Assembly (NCBI GenBank): GCA_027422505.1
Contig: JAPQWV010000327.1
Coordinates: forward strand, 62,001 to 126,000
Origin: Craterostigma plantagineum
Taxonomy: Eukaryota; Streptophyta; Magnoliopsida; Lamiales; Linderniaceae
DNA: 64,000 nt
Reading direction: 5' to 3'
The position numbers and the translations under genes are program-made. The notes below the pieces were generated by a model. That model did no database searches and was not told the origin of the DNA. It saw only the letters and a list, made by a program, of their open reading frames with translations. Positions 22,717 through 34,249 of this stretch are shown here, in pieces. The stretch's first letter is position 1, and each line of letters begins with the position of its first letter.

Positions 22717-25700
22717 CTACGTAGTATCCCGGTCTTCTGTTCTGTAGGCGGATTTCCTCAGATTGAGAACGTACTCGAATTGTCTGATGCTTCGGCGAAG
22801 ACATAGTCTATTCTGAATTTCTTCAATAGCAATATTGCTTAGGCTGATGATTTCTTCTCGGAACTGCTCGAGTCCTAAGCTTGCAAGGTCGCCTTTTGAA
22901 GGATCAGAATATCTTCTAACTTTACTTCTCAGTTTCTCGATAATGATCCTGAGAGTGCCGTCGCAGTACTTCTCAACTTCTGAGAGGAACATGACTCTCT
23001 TTAGTCCATCCTTGCTGTAGACTACGGAGAGTTCAGGTTCTTTGAAGATGAAGCCATTTGGATATGATTTGAGCTCGTCCTCCATGCCTGTGAAGTTTGG
23101 TCTCGTTAGGTTTACCTTCCTAGCGTTATTCTCAATGGCCATCTGAAAGTCGTGGCCTGTGTAGAAGGTAATGTCTCTCAGCATGTGTCTCTTAATGGCT
23201 TCATATCCCAGCTTGTATTTGAATTCTCGTAGGATGAATTTCCTGTAGAGTCTTGATAGCTTGAATACTTCGCTGGGATCAATGTACTGAAGATCTCCTT
23301 CAGAGATCATGTCTACAGAGTCGTCCAGTCGTCGCACTAGGTAGATTGGGTATTTTAGGCTCGTTCCCATTTCCTGGACGGTTACATCCAAGATCTCCTT
23401 GATTGAAGCCTTCGCCCGCATCCTCTTCTTGTCGTCGTCAGTGACCCTCGAGCCTCCTGTCGTCGTCCATTTGTATAGGAAATGATAGGCCAATTTTGTG
23501 GATCCTCCAACATGTGATAGGCCTCTCAGCTCCATTTCATTGTATGGACGAATTTGATCCCGTTCTCGCCAGATTCTATCTCGAAGTTCTTCTTGAAATG
23601 GAGTGGTTATCTTGTCCCATGGGATTGCATAATCGCATGGCGTCTCTTCGTAGTCTTCTCCATTTCTGATCTCGTCTGGCGCCATCCTGAGGCTCGTTTC
23701 GACCGCCGCCCAGATTAGTCCACTGACGTTGTCCAGTCGCTCTTGAAGGTCATCTTCTGCGGGATGATCGCTGTAGCTTTGAGATTCCCATCCCTGGTCT
23801 ACAAACTCGTTGAGCTCAATCAGAGGATCAGGGATATTTATGTCTGCGACTGGAGGTAGTGGCTCGTCGGTCACCTGTGGGGGTGGGTCTGGTCTGAAGT
23901 CGGATGGTAATGGGGGTAGGTCTTTTGGTAGGTGGGAAGAGGTAGTAGGTTGGGGGTTTGTGGGCTCTGGTTGGTTTGAGGTGGAGGGCTCTGGTTGGTT
24001 TGAGGTGGAGGGCTCAGGTTGGTTTATTGCCTCGACCCGCTGTCGCTTTTCCTCCCCCTCAGGACGACCATCGCCATCAGGGTCGTCATGTCGTCGCTTG
24101 TGTGTGGGCGGGTCGTAGTGGCAATGGTATGGTATTTGGAGGCGGTGAAGGAGCTCCTTATCCTCATCATCGAGGCTGTCGACCTCGCTAAGGAGGCGAT
24201 CGAGTAGTTGTTGGCGAAGCTCCTTAGTGGTGGGTGTGGGAGTAGGGGTAGGTGTAGGAGTAGGTGTACTGGCGGATGTGGATGGGTGGTGGGATTGGGA
24301 GGATGCCAGTGCCTCGACTCTTTGTAGGATGGAGGCCTCCATTTGCTTCATTTCGTCACGTAAGGTTGCGAGGCTCCGTTCGATGTGTTGGTCGAGGTCG
24401 GCGCGAGTGATGAAGGGTGATAACTCAACAGAGCCACGAAGGCGTTCTGTTGTCACGACTTCAGAAAAGATTCCTGAGTCGCGGCCCACACGCACTAAAG
24501 AGCGCGTGGGACTTGAGGGACCGGGGCCACCGAGGCTCACCGTTTGCATCGTCGATAAGACAAGCTTATCGAGATGGCCTGAACTCACGGGGGCAGTGAT
24601 GTTGCCCGTGTCAGGACTTCCGTCCGATCGTCGAGTATCATCAATAGATGATGTCTCTACAGACGTTCTGGACTGATCACTAAGAAAAGTCGAGAAAGGT
24701 GTTAGTGTCCTAGCAAAATCGAAAAAATTTGGGAAAGTGGACACTAGACTCGATGTGGTAGAAGAAGGGGCAGCGACGTGGGGCTGGGGGTCGCTTATAT
24801 GTACATCACTTGCCTCCGAGCGAGACAAGGATGACTGAGATGGTTCCCCGTGAGTTATTGAGACATCAACCTGTTGGGAGGTTGATGAATGGGAAGGGCT
24901 GGGCTGTGCATGCGCCGTTGAACCAGATGCGGCGACTTCTACTCGGGAGCTGATTAAATCAGCTCCTGTTCCTATGGGTTCGGTTCTGGAAGATGTAGTG
25001 AGGATGGGAGGTGCGAAGCTGACGGACACCGGAGGGGGTGGTCGTCGGTCATGTTTTCTCTTTGTACGCACTTCGCGTTGTCGCTCAGGACCCTGTCTCA
25101 CACTCGAGCTAGCCCCGGGGTTGGATACGGTGGGGTTTGACCGTATCGTAGGGGCAGGAAGGTTCTGCGACTGCCTGTACTTGATCACCTCTGCATCCGT
25201 GGGATCGGCAAGGTCCAGGAGGTGTCGTGGAATAGTCATGCCTTGGGCTGTCGATCCTTCCTTTGATTTCTTCAGGTAGTTGAACGTGGGAACTCCCAGG
25301 GACTCTGACGCTGGACGACGAGTGATCTCTGGGTGGGTTTCCATGTAATGATAAATCAATACTTGGAACCATCGGAGATATGGAAGGCCCTTTCTCTTGG
25401 ACGTCTTGAGGTGATCTCTGATGTAGATCTGGTCCACGATTTCTTGCATGAATAGGGCAGCGTAGTCGTAACGTTTCCCGAAGATGACCCCATAGAAGAT
25501 GGTGAGGATGCTGAGGTTGCAACGATCGTAGCCCGTGTGCTTCGGTGATAGGCACTTGTTGATCAACATGAATAGTGCGTTCCACGGAGCAGGTATTTTG
25601 CTGAAGGAGAATGCCGATACTTGTGTGAGAGGTGGAGAGCAACCTAGTTCCAGCATTCCATTCAGGATTTCTTGAGCGGTGGGAGGTGGATCGAGCTCAT

Positions 25701-26013
25701 CAAATGTTGGCAGTTGGAGGACCGTCCTCAGAAGATCTTTGTTAAGAACAACCGAAGTGTTCTCAATTTGGCTTTGGAATATAATCTCCTCGATGTCTGG
25801 AACTTGGTCCATGAGTCCCCAGAATTGTTGCAGGTAGACTTGGGGGACGCTCGCCGTGAGGGTGAAGGCGGGGAGCAAAAAATGATTCTTCGGAATGGCT
25901 ATGATCACCATGTCTGAGCATCTGAACGCCGTTGTGTCCAACTGATAGTTGTTCTTCAGCGGCTCGATCCATTTGGAGATGGGATAGATCGTATCACGGT
26001 TTGGAATCTCCAT
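22717..26013 (-). CDS. Extra ORF of element A (1098 aa, function unknown)
   Basis: One uninterrupted frame between pol and the 3' LTR, in the place where Sireviruses carry env-like ORFs. The N-terminal ~250 residues look globular, with PQVYLQQFWG, NALFMLINKCLSPKHTGYDR and ILTIFYGVIFGKRYDYAALF. They resemble, from memory, an unnamed domain frequent in asterid retroelement polyproteins. Residues ~280-700 are low-complexity, with Ser/Thr/Pro-rich tracts, a PTPTPTPT run, an NQPEPSTS repeat and a basic KRRHDDP patch. The last ~350 residues are again globular and charged, with no membrane span seen. No enzymatic motif recognised. I see no evidence for an envelope glycoprotein (no signal peptide or anchor), so 'env-like' describes position only. 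Confidence 0.82.
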   Translation of the reverse strand: MEIPNRDTIYPISKWIEPLKNNYQLDTTAFRCSDMVIIAIPKNHFLLPAFTLTASVPQVYLQQFWGLMDQVPDIEEIIFQSQIENTSVVLNKDLLRTVLQLPTFDELDPPPTAQEILNGMLELGCSPPLTQVSAFSFSKIPAPWNALFMLINKCLSPKHTGYDRCNLSILTIFYGVIFGKRYDYAALFMQEIVDQIYIRDHLKTSKRKGLPYLRWFQVLIYHYMETHPEITRRPASESLGVPTFNYLKKSKEGSTAQGMTIPRHLLDLADPTDAEVIKYRQSQNLPAPTIRSNPTVSNPGASSSVRQGPERQREVRTKRKHDRRPPPPVSVSFAPPILTTSSRTEPIGTGADLISSRVEVAASGSTAHAQPSPSHSSTSQQVDVSITHGEPSQSSLSRSEASDVHISDPQPHVAAPSSTTSSLVSTFPNFFDFARTLTPFSTFLSDQSRTSVETSSIDDTRRSDGSPDTGNITAPVSSGHLDKLVLSTMQTVSLGGPGPSSPTRSLVRVGRDSGIFSEVVTTERLRGSVELSPFITRADLDQHIERSLATLRDEMKQMEASILQRVEALASSQSHHPSTSASTPTPTPTPTPTPTTKELRQQLLDRLLSEVDSLDDEDKELLHRLQIPYHCHYDPPTHKRRHDDPDGDGRPEGEEKRQRVEAINQPEPSTSNQPEPSTSNQPEPTNPQPTTSSHLPKDLPPLPSDFRPDPPPQVTDEPLPPVADINIPDPLIELNEFVDQGWESQSYSDHPAEDDLQERLDNVSGLIWAAVETSLRMAPDEIRNGEDYEETPCDYAIPWDKITTPFQEELRDRIWRERDQIRPYNEMELRGLSHVGGSTKLAYHFLYKWTTTGGSRVTDDDKKRMRAKASIKEILDVTVQEMGTSLKYPIYLVRRLDDSVDMISEGDLQYIDPSEVFKLSRLYRKFILREFKYKLGYEAIKRHMLRDITFYTGHDFQMAIENNARKVNLTRPNFTGMEDELKSYPNGFIFKEPELSVVYSKDGLKRVMFLSEVEKYCDGTLRIIIEKLRSKVRRYSDPSKGDLASLGLEQFREEIISLSNIAIEEIQNRLCLRRSIRQFEYVLNLRKSAYRTEDRDTT

Positions 26014-27819
26014 AATCTGAAAAATATGATCATAAGGTCATTAGACATCGAATATTCCATCGTTGCCCTCGCTCGCTGTGCTTCTTTTTCTTTTTCTTTC
26101 CCTCTTTTTTTTTTGTTTTGTTTTATTTTTTTTTTGTTTTATTTTTTTTTTGTTTTTTTTTGTTTTGTTTGTTTTTTTTTTATATATATATAGATATATA
26201 GATATAGGTATAGATATAGATATATATATATATAGGTATATATATAGAGATATATATATATATGTATAGATAGATAAATATGTATGATTATGTAATATGT
26301 CATAATAGATATATCAAAAAGTGTCGAATTTTTCGTTAAGTATAAGAAATGGGCCTAATTGAATGTGATTTGTGATAGGCCCAAGGTTAAAGATGTCGAC
26401 AAAATCCGAGGTCGGCCCAATTTGAAAGATGTCGAGAGCATGGAAGTTCAAAATATCGAGCGAGTTAATATCGACATCTCATAGGGTTAAAAAGTCGAGA
26501 TGGCCTATTTTAAAAGATGTCGAGAGTGGGTAAATGTCGAGACATTTAAAATCGAAATAGCCCATTTGAAAAAAATTAAAAAAATGGCCCAATAAAATAT
26601 ATCGAGATTTTAAGTTATGAAGCCCAATTAAAAGATGTCGATATAGAGAATAAATGTGCTGGAAAATGTCGATAGCATCAGAATGTCGAGACAGCAAGTT
26701 TAATTAAAATGTCGAGAGAAAACGAAAGTCGATATCGCACAGTGTTAGGAAAATGTCGAGAAGAAAATGGCGATATCGCTCAGTTTAAATAAAATGTCGG
26801 CAGCTAAAAATGTCGATATCTTTCAGTTTTAAATGAAAATGTCGAGAGCCCTAATTCGAGAGAAAATGTCGAGAGATAATCAAATTAGGGTTATCAGTTG
26901 AGAATTTGGGAAAAATGTCGACGTACTGAAATCGTTTCAAAACTTCACAGATTTAAATCACGAAGATGTCGAGCGGTTCAAAAACGAAGGAGAACAGTTT
27001 AGAATCAAGAAAAATCTCCAGAAATCATGTAAATCGAAGCTTAAAATTAAAGAAAATGAAATCGGAGGTTCGTCAGTGATTTCTGCGATTTTTAATACCT
27101 GCAGTCGAAACGATTAGTAGCATAATAGAGAGATTAAGGGGCTTTATCGAGCTTACCAGTCGAATGCGGAATAGAACTTCTGTGAAGAGTTCGAAGTGAT
27201 TATTTTGGAGAGGTCTGTTTTTTTTTTTTTTTTTTTTTTGAGAAATCGAAGTGAAGAAGACGAAAAATGTCGAGTGATGATATAATGTCGAGTCGAAAGG
27301 AGTTGTCGAATTAGGTTATAAAAAGTCGAATTGTTCTTGGGCTTCCTCAAGGCCCAAAAAATGTCGAAAACAATTTAAATGGCCCAATGTCGACACGGAA
27401 GAAGTCGAGATGAGAGAAAATGTCGAGTACAAAAGTCGATATGAGATAGGCTTGGCAAGCTTACGGTTTGGGCTTTACTCGAAATGGCCCAATGAGATTT
27501 CGAAACTTAGAATAATAATGCAATTAAGTCTAATAAAGTAGAATAAAATGCAAATAGAATTTAGAGAAATAATATGACAGTGCGAATGTACTGAAAATAG
27601 AGAATAATGATGCTCCCCCTAGACAATATGCGGTTTTTTTTTTTTTTTTTTATATATAAAAAAATTTAAAGCTAATGCACCCTAAAGTAGTGATGTAAAT
27701 ATTAACTGATAAATGCTCCCCTTAGAATTATGCAAGTATGTTTCTCCCCCTAGACACATGCATAGGCTTTTCATAAAATATGACATGGTGATGTATAGCC
27801 TAGCATGAATGTGCCTAAG
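26014..27819 (-). repeat. Spacer between pol and extra ORF: dense TCGACAT motif array
   Basis: From about 26390 to 27440 the plus strand reads ATGTCGA(G) again and again (about 30 GTCGA in 1.05 kb; chance expectation is near one). Spacing is irregular. T-rich and TA-dinucleotide tracts lie at 26090-26275, 27220-27240 and 27630-27660. Polypurine-tract-like motifs (CTCCCCCT on the plus strand) occur at about 27611 and 27743. Confidence 0.85.
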
Positions 27820-30800
27820 TTAAGAGGTAAGATTTAACATGCCCAACCTAGAGACTAAAAATTGGAATCGTTTCTCATCCAATGCTTTAGTAAAAAGGTC
27901 AGCCAGTTGAAGTTCGGTGCTGACAAACTGCATTTCTATGATGCCATTTTCAACATGATTTTTGATGAAGTGATATCGAAGATCAATATGCTTCGTGCGT
28001 GAGTGATGTACGGGATTGCATGTAATAGCAATAGCACTTTTAGAGTCACTATATATGGGAATATTATGTAAATCAAACCCGTAGTCCAAGAGTTGAGTGC
28101 GCATCCACAGCATTTGTGAGCAGCAACTGGCAGCTGCGACGTATTCAGCTTCAGCTGTTGACGTAGAAACACAATTCTGTTTCTTGGAGGACCAGCAGAT
28201 TAATTTGTCACCAAGCAGTTGTGCGCCACCTGACGTACTTTTTCTATCCATGCGACAGCCTGCAAAATCCGAGTCAGTGTATCCAATTAATTGAAAACTA
28301 GAATTTTTGGGATACCACAAACCGAGATTTGGAGTTCCTTTCAGATAACGTAATATTCTTTTGACGGCAGTCAGATGTGACTCTTTGGGATTTGCTTGAA
28401 AACGTGCACAAAGACAGGTTGCAAAGACGATGTCTGGTCTGCTTGACGTTAGATAAAGTAGTGACCCGATGATTCCTCTGTAGTGTGTTTCGTCAATAGG
28501 CTTGCCAGAGAGATCCGCATCGAGTTTGCATGCTGTGGACATAGGAGTCGCTATGGAAGTGCAGTTTTCCATCTTGTATTTCTTCAAGAGATCACTTATA
28601 TACTTAGACTGACTGATAAAAATACCGTCTGGTAGCTGTCTGATCTGCAGTCCTAGAAAGAAATTCATTTCCCCCATCATGCTCATTTCGAACTTGGTGG
28701 TCATTAAGTGACTGAATTCCTCGCATAGTTTCACATTCGTGGAGCCAAAGATTATGTCATCAACATAAATTTGAACGAGCAAGATGTCTGAGTTCTGCCT
28801 TTTAATGAAGAGCGTGGTATCAATTTGACCTTTGGTGAACCCGGATTCGACTAAGAAGGTGGAAAGAACGTCATACCAAGCTCGTGGTGCTTGTTTAAGA
28901 CCATAAAGGGCTTTGTCCAGGCGATACACGTAATCGGGCTTGGTTGAGTCTACGAATCCTTCAGGTTGTCCAACATAAACTTCTTCTTTCAGAACTCCAT
29001 TTAAGAAGGCTGTCTTGACGTCCATCTGATAGACAGTAAAATCCTTATGGGCAGCGTAAGCAAGAAATAAACGAATGGCTTCTATACGAGCGACTGGTGC
29101 AAAGGTTTCATCGTAGTCAATGCCTTCTTGCTGATTGTACCCTTTTGCTACCAATCTGGCTTTATTACGGATGACCTTGCCATTTTCGTCTCTCTTGTTC
29201 TTGAAGACCCATTTCGTTCCTATGATCGTTTTGCCTTTGGGTCTTGGAACTAGAGTCCAAACTTTTAAGCGTTCAAACTGGTTGAGCTCATCTTGCATAG
29301 CAATTATCCAGTCTGGGTCTGAAAGTGCTTCTGACACTTTTCTTGGTTCGAGTTGACTCATAAAGCACGAGAAATGTTCGTGAACAAATGAGACGTAATC
29401 GTTCGGAATTGCGCTTTTCTTCTCACGAGTTGATCTTCGCAGGAGTGGTTGATCCGTGTGAGAGTCATGAGTATGACCAGGGATTGTCGCAGCGTCGACT
29501 TCAGGAAGTTGATCGTGTTGTGTGTCTAGGGAGTCAACGTTTGTCTCAGTCTGAGGTTCTATGACATTTGCAGTGGGATCCTGACTGGAATGAGAGATTT
29601 CGTCCTCAGTGGCAGTGGCGTTGGGAAGCATGAAGTCTGTTTCTGAGGAAGAGTTATCTTCAATATCTGATGTTGCTTGGATTTCACCTTGTGGAGTTTC
29701 TGTCATCTGAGAAGGCATTGGATCTGAAATTAGATGAAAATCTTCAAGCAAAAAATCTAGTGATGCCAAGCTTGGATTTGCAGAGGCTGAGTCTTGTTGA
29801 ACGTTCCCTGATGCATTAGAGGGTGCTTCTGGTGTTGTGGGAAGCGTTTCGTCAAATGTGACATTGGCACTTTCCCTTACAATTTTAGCGTCTTTGAGGA
29901 ATACTCTAAATGCTTTGGACGTCGAGGAATATCCAATGAACGTGCCTTCGAGAGCTTTGGGATCAAACTTGCCTCTGTTGATTCGATCATCTGCAATGAA
30001 ACATTTACAACCAAATACTCGAAGAAAAGAAATGTTAGGAGCACGATTGTTGATTATCTGATAGGGGGTCTTCTCAAATCTTTTGTGAATTGAAGTACGG
30101 TTCTGAGTGAAGCATGCAGTGCTTAGTGCTTCAGCCCAGAAGGAGTGTGGAAGATTTGATTGAATTATCATCGTGCGTGCAGCTTCAACAAGTGTTCGAT
30201 TTTTTCGCTCGACGACTCCATTCTGTTGTGGAGTTCCTGCAGCTGAGAATTGTTGTGAAATGCCTTGAGATGCATAGAAATTTTTTAGCCGATCGTTTTT
30301 GAACTCCGTGCCATTATCCGATCGAATGGTGCCGATTCGCGCTTGCAGTAGATTCTGTGTGGTTGTCACGAATGTCTCGATTAATGAGGCTGTCTCATCT
30401 TTACTGCGTAAGAATTTTGTCCAAGTGTATCTAGAAAAATCGTCGATTAGGACCAGAACATATTTGCGACCATTGAGACTTTCGGTTCTCATGGGACCGC
30501 ATAAATCAATGTGAAGTAGTTCTAAAGGTCTAGAAGAGCATGCAACATGCTTGGACTTATGAGAGGCTCTTTTCATTTTTCCTAGTTCGCAGGCACTACA
30601 GAGATGTTCCTTTTGATATGTAAGGTTTGGTAGGCCGACAACTAGTTGCTTAGTGGATAGTTTATTAATGTCTCTAAAATTTAGATGGGATAGACGATTG
30701 TGCCACAGAATGTTTTGAGAGTGTGAGGCTTTAGAGAGTAGGCAGATGTTCGAGGATGGCGTGGTTGTTTTGAGGTCTATCGTATAGAGATTCGTTTTTC

Positions 30801-31170
30801 GAGTACCATGGAGCAGATCATTACCGTGACCGTCATTGATGCTGCATTTTCTTGCTTTGAAATTTATTTCGAGCCCTTTGTCGCACAGTTGGCCAATGCT
30901 GAAGAGGTTGTGGCCTAGTCCCTTGACGTATGAGACGTCTTGGATGGTTAGATTTCCGTGATTTAGATCTCCTCGTCCTAAGATTGGGGATGACTCATTA
31001 TTTCCAAAGCGTACCTTTCCGCCGTACTTTTCGGTGTAGTTGCTCAACAGTTCTTTGTTTCCAGTCATGTGTGTGGAGCAACCTGAATCTAGATACCACA
31101 CATGATGTACCTGCAATAGGAATGGAATTAGAAACGTTTCGGTACCCATTTGAGAATGGGCACTGTCCAT
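27820..31170 (-). CDS. Copia Pol: protease, integrase, reverse transcriptase, RNase H
   Basis: Open frame of 1116 codons. Order: aspartic protease motif [13 protein letters not shown] near residue 25; GAG-pre-integrase zinc finger (HNRLSHLN...CSACELGK); integrase core with the D-D-E residues in [15 protein letters not shown] and NGVVERKN; reverse transcriptase with [11 protein letters not shown] and the YVDD active site; RNase H with YTDSDFAG and [10 protein letters not shown]. No internal stop. It is in another frame from the upstream Gag segment (overlap 31128-31170), so expression would need a frameshift or splicing, or the element is broken here. Copia pol is normally one frame with gag. 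Confidence 0.95.
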   Translation of the reverse strand: MDSAHSQMGTETFLIPFLLQVHHVWYLDSGCSTHMTGNKELLSNYTEKYGGKVRFGNNESSPILGRGDLNHGNLTIQDVSYVKGLGHNLFSIGQLCDKGLEINFKARKCSINDGHGNDLLHGTRKTNLYTIDLKTTTPSSNICLLSKASHSQNILWHNRLSHLNFRDINKLSTKQLVVGLPNLTYQKEHLCSACELGKMKRASHKSKHVACSSRPLELLHIDLCGPMRTESLNGRKYVLVLIDDFSRYTWTKFLRSKDETASLIETFVTTTQNLLQARIGTIRSDNGTEFKNDRLKNFYASQGISQQFSAAGTPQQNGVVERKNRTLVEAARTMIIQSNLPHSFWAEALSTACFTQNRTSIHKRFEKTPYQIINNRAPNISFLRVFGCKCFIADDRINRGKFDPKALEGTFIGYSSTSKAFRVFLKDAKIVRESANVTFDETLPTTPEAPSNASGNVQQDSASANPSLASLDFLLEDFHLISDPMPSQMTETPQGEIQATSDIEDNSSSETDFMLPNATATEDEISHSSQDPTANVIEPQTETNVDSLDTQHDQLPEVDAATIPGHTHDSHTDQPLLRRSTREKKSAIPNDYVSFVHEHFSCFMSQLEPRKVSEALSDPDWIIAMQDELNQFERLKVWTLVPRPKGKTIIGTKWVFKNKRDENGKVIRNKARLVAKGYNQQEGIDYDETFAPVARIEAIRLFLAYAAHKDFTVYQMDVKTAFLNGVLKEEVYVGQPEGFVDSTKPDYVYRLDKALYGLKQAPRAWYDVLSTFLVESGFTKGQIDTTLFIKRQNSDILLVQIYVDDIIFGSTNVKLCEEFSHLMTTKFEMSMMGEMNFFLGLQIRQLPDGIFISQSKYISDLLKKYKMENCTSIATPMSTACKLDADLSGKPIDETHYRGIIGSLLYLTSSRPDIVFATCLCARFQANPKESHLTAVKRILRYLKGTPNLGLWYPKNSSFQLIGYTDSDFAGCRMDRKSTSGGAQLLGDKLICWSSKKQNCVSTSTAEAEYVAAASCCSQMLWMRTQLLDYGFDLHNIPIYSDSKSAIAITCNPVHHSRTKHIDLRYHFIKNHVENGIIEMQFVSTELQLADLFTKALDEKRFQFLVSRLGMLNLTS

Positions 31171-32138
31171 TTCTTAGTAGAAGATTTAGCAGAACTAGTA
31201 ACAGGATTAACGTTGGGTGAGTGATGGGAGAATGTCGCTTGATGTTTTTGTTTGGGCACCCAAATCTGTTTAGGTTTAGTTTGATATGGTGTGAATTTCC
31301 TGTTCGAAGATCGATTGATCGTGGGATTGCGTATGGCGTCGGCTGGACGAGACATGGGCGTTCGAGTAGTAGAACGATGCATTTTATACGCAATAGACTT
31401 ATTTAAGCTAGAAACATCAAATGTCTTAAAGGTCTTTAAAGGAAAAGGAGATTCATCAAATGTCTTGACTGGAGCTGAATTAGGTTTCAATTTCTGGACC
31501 CAGGCCAACGTCGTCTTCTTCGTAGTTAATCTCTTTCCTGTAGTCAAATTAGGCATGGGATGAGGAGTTAGGTTATAGGAGGAAGAAGAATTAACGTCAG
31601 ATGAATAATCTTTGAGGTGTCTAAGAAGCGAAATTTCATGAAGCATTTTCTCCTTTTCGAACTTGAAGATTTCGATTTGATTTTGATGTTCTTTGTGTTG
31701 TATCAAGTTAATATTCTGAAGGCGTGAGACTTCGCTTAGAAGGCCAGGTTCGTTCTTTGTTGGAGTTCTCTCCATTGGGATTGGCGAGCATGACTTAGGG
31801 AAGAAACGTGAGTCGTTCGTGAGTGAGGTTGCCTTTTCTAGGCGAAAACGGGAATTCAAGGCAAGTGCATCGTCGTAGGAATAGTAGTGATTTGAAGGAG
31901 ATGCGTAGTTTTCAAATAGCAGTTCATGTCTTTTGGCTATTTCTTTCCCTTTAATGTTCTTGTGGAGTGATGTTTCTATCTTAGACTTAGCCGAATTCAA
32001 TGGTGCGGAGGAAGCTATGTGGTTGTTGACTTGTTTTTCGAGTGAAGAGATGATTGTCAGAAGTACGTCCATTTCCACTTGAGAGGCAATCTTCTCGAGC
32101 TCAATAGTCGAACGCAGATCACCGATTTCTTTAATCAT
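31128..32138 (-). pseudogene. C-terminal Gag extension of element A (third segment)
   Basis: Frame of 336 codons with a coiled-coil first part and a basic, Ser/Thr-rich second part ending KWVPK. It continues the coiled coil of the 32180-33022 segment in a different frame; the break lies near 32235 in an A-rich run. Element B keeps a homologous region (47258-49075), which shows both parts belong to one protein. Confidence 0.72.
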
Positions 32139-32179
32139 TGGAGGGATATATGTACTAGAGGTACTTGCTTTTTGGGGAT

Positions 32180-33022
32180 CTACTTCTTCTGGTGGATATA
32201 AGGAAAAGTAGTCATCAGATAGATCAATTTTCCTGGTTTTGTAACTTTTTTCAGTTCCTCATAGTCAATTGGAATTTCAGCCCAATCCTTTTTGTCTCTT
32301 TTTTTGTGTTCTAACTTATCAAGCGGAGATGAGCTAGTGAAAGGCATAAGACCAGGAAGGTTTAAGCCTGAGAACTTGATATCATAAAGGGGAAGAGGTT
32401 TCTTTACTGTGTGCACGGAATCTGGAGTACATCCTATGCCGCTACGGGGATCATAAAATTCTGTGTCTCTAGCACTATTTAATAGGATCATTTTATCTGT
32501 TTGTACTCTACTGTTCAGAAGATCCTCAAGTTTCTTTATTTTCGAATATAGACGATTTCGTTCCTTAGTCAGAAATTCATATTGTTGGGATATCGTGTTT
32601 CGCTCTACCTCACTCTTTTGGAGATCGTTTTCCTTTTTGAGAAGTTTATCTTCTAAGTCTCTTATCTTAGTCTCATGTCTAAGGGATGTGTCTCGAGCTT
32701 GTTCTAGAAACGAGGTTAACCTAGCCTTTTCTACTAGTTCTGTTCGCAGGACTTTTTCATTGTTAGCTAACCTAGATTCTAGTTCTCTTAATGATTGGTT
32801 CTCTCTAGACATGGATGTTAGTCTATCCTGAAGAAGGCATAATTGTTCATGTAGATTGGAGTAAGATTCGTGTACCTCAGTCTCTGAAGATGAGTCGGTT
32901 GAGGGGGTGGCTGCAGTGTTGTGTCCCTCATCCTCAGTGTCGGTTTCAACGTTTGCCATGAGTGCCAGATTTTCATCTTCACTTTCAGAGGTATCCTCGA
33001 GCCATGATTCCTGTTCAGCCAT
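32180..33022 (-). pseudogene. Coiled-coil Gag extension of element A (second segment)
   Basis: Acidic start (SEDENLALMANVETDTEDE) followed by long heptad-rich coiled coils, then IPIDYEELKKVTKPGK, where the frame is lost. It is in the same frame as the N-terminal gag segment and is separated from it by a TGA in the zinc knuckle. Confidence 0.75.
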
Positions 33023-33133
33023 GAGTACTACACCGGACTGTTTTTGTTTGAGAAGTTGTGCCTTTTTGGTGTAGTAGTCAACATCTTTGGTCTTGGGCAG
33101 GAAGCAGTCTCGAGCAAAGTGTCCTGGTTTGCC

Positions 33134-34123
33134 TCAGTTGAAGCACTTCTGATCTTTCATGGAGGGCCTAGTCTCACCTTCTTCATTCTTTCGGTCCCGC
33201 TTCTTGGAGGAGCTAGTCCTGAGTCGATTTGAGGATCGGTTCTGTGTGTAGGAATTGAAGCGCTTGGTGATCAAGGCCATCTGTTTTGTAATCTCAGCTA
33301 GCTCAGGGTCCATCTCTGCATTGGTGTTCTCATTGTCTTCTTCAGATGAGCTTGGGTTCTGCACAGGTTTTGGATTCTTTTTTGATTTTCGATGGCTGAT
33401 TAGAGCAAGTGTCTCCATGGCGGTCCTTTCCTTTGATGATTTCTGAATCTCATTAATGTCTTCAATGTGCTGGGCGAGGCTGTCGTAGAGGCAGTGAATG
33501 TCCATCTCTTCTAGATCCTTGTTCTGGCGGATATTGCTGGCTACTTTCCTCCATTCTGGCTGCAGCGCTGAGAGAAAGCGTATGTTAATTTCCTCACCAG
33601 TTCTGGTTACATTTATCTTTCTCATCTCATTCACTAAGGTCAGAAATCGTTGATAGGTCTCATATAGCTCTTCTCCATCTTTGGCTTTGAATGAGTCATA
33701 AGCAGTGAGGACGTTGGATTTCTTTGCCTTGTACCCAGATTCAGTTCGTTGCATCATTTTGCTAATCTCATCCCACATTTCCTTGGCAGTTGGCAAGCTG
33801 TTAACCTGCATGTAAATGTCATTTGGGATGCCTTGACCAAGATAAGTTTTGGCTTGACGGTCTGCTCGAGCTCGGAGTTTTTCAGTCTCAGTGTAAGCTG
33901 AGAGAGCTTTGAGTTCCCTTGTTTCTGGAACAGGTGGTGTATTGTCTGGATTGTCAGGAATTGTAATCCAAAATTGAGCTGGCCCTTCGGTGAGAGATTC
34001 GTACATTAGGTCGCCGTTCTCCTTGCTTTCGATGAAATTCATGAACCTGAGTGTCCATGCTGCGTACTCGTCCCTCTTGAGGATGGGAGGTCTCGAGTCG
34101 TTTCCAAGTGAGTAGAGGTCCAT
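33134..34123 (-). pseudogene. Copia Gag N-terminal segment of element A
   Basis: ATG at 34123 (MDLYSLGNDSRPPILKR), then the UBN2/gag-polypeptide fold: YAAWTLRFMNFIESKE, AKEMWDEISKMM, LTAYDSFKAKDGEELYETYQ and FLSALQPEWRKVASNI. A basic linker leads into a CCHC zinc knuckle (C-F-N-stop-G-K-P-G-H-F-A-R-D-C). There a TGA occupies the second cysteine codon (about 33135), truncating Gag. Confidence 0.85.
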
Positions 34124-34249
34124 TGCGATAGGTTGGATGTGGATCTTTATCGTGTTGATCAACTAAAATCTTAACTCAAGGAAGGCAAATAGGGTTAGAG
34201 AAATATAAGAGATAATATAAGCACAAGAGTTGATTTGAAATCGAAAATT

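Noticed and set aside
24227..24676. Plus-strand 149-codon frame opposite the extra ORF
   Set aside because: Shadow of the PT-repeat region of the 1098-codon minus-strand frame.
22717..26013. Envelope glycoprotein gene
   Set aside because: Position fits env-like ORFs, but there is no signal peptide, membrane anchor or cysteine pattern of an envelope.
26063..26269. 68-codon hydrophobic frame, possible membrane peptide
   Set aside because: It is a T-run and TA-repeat translation inside the retrotransposon spacer.
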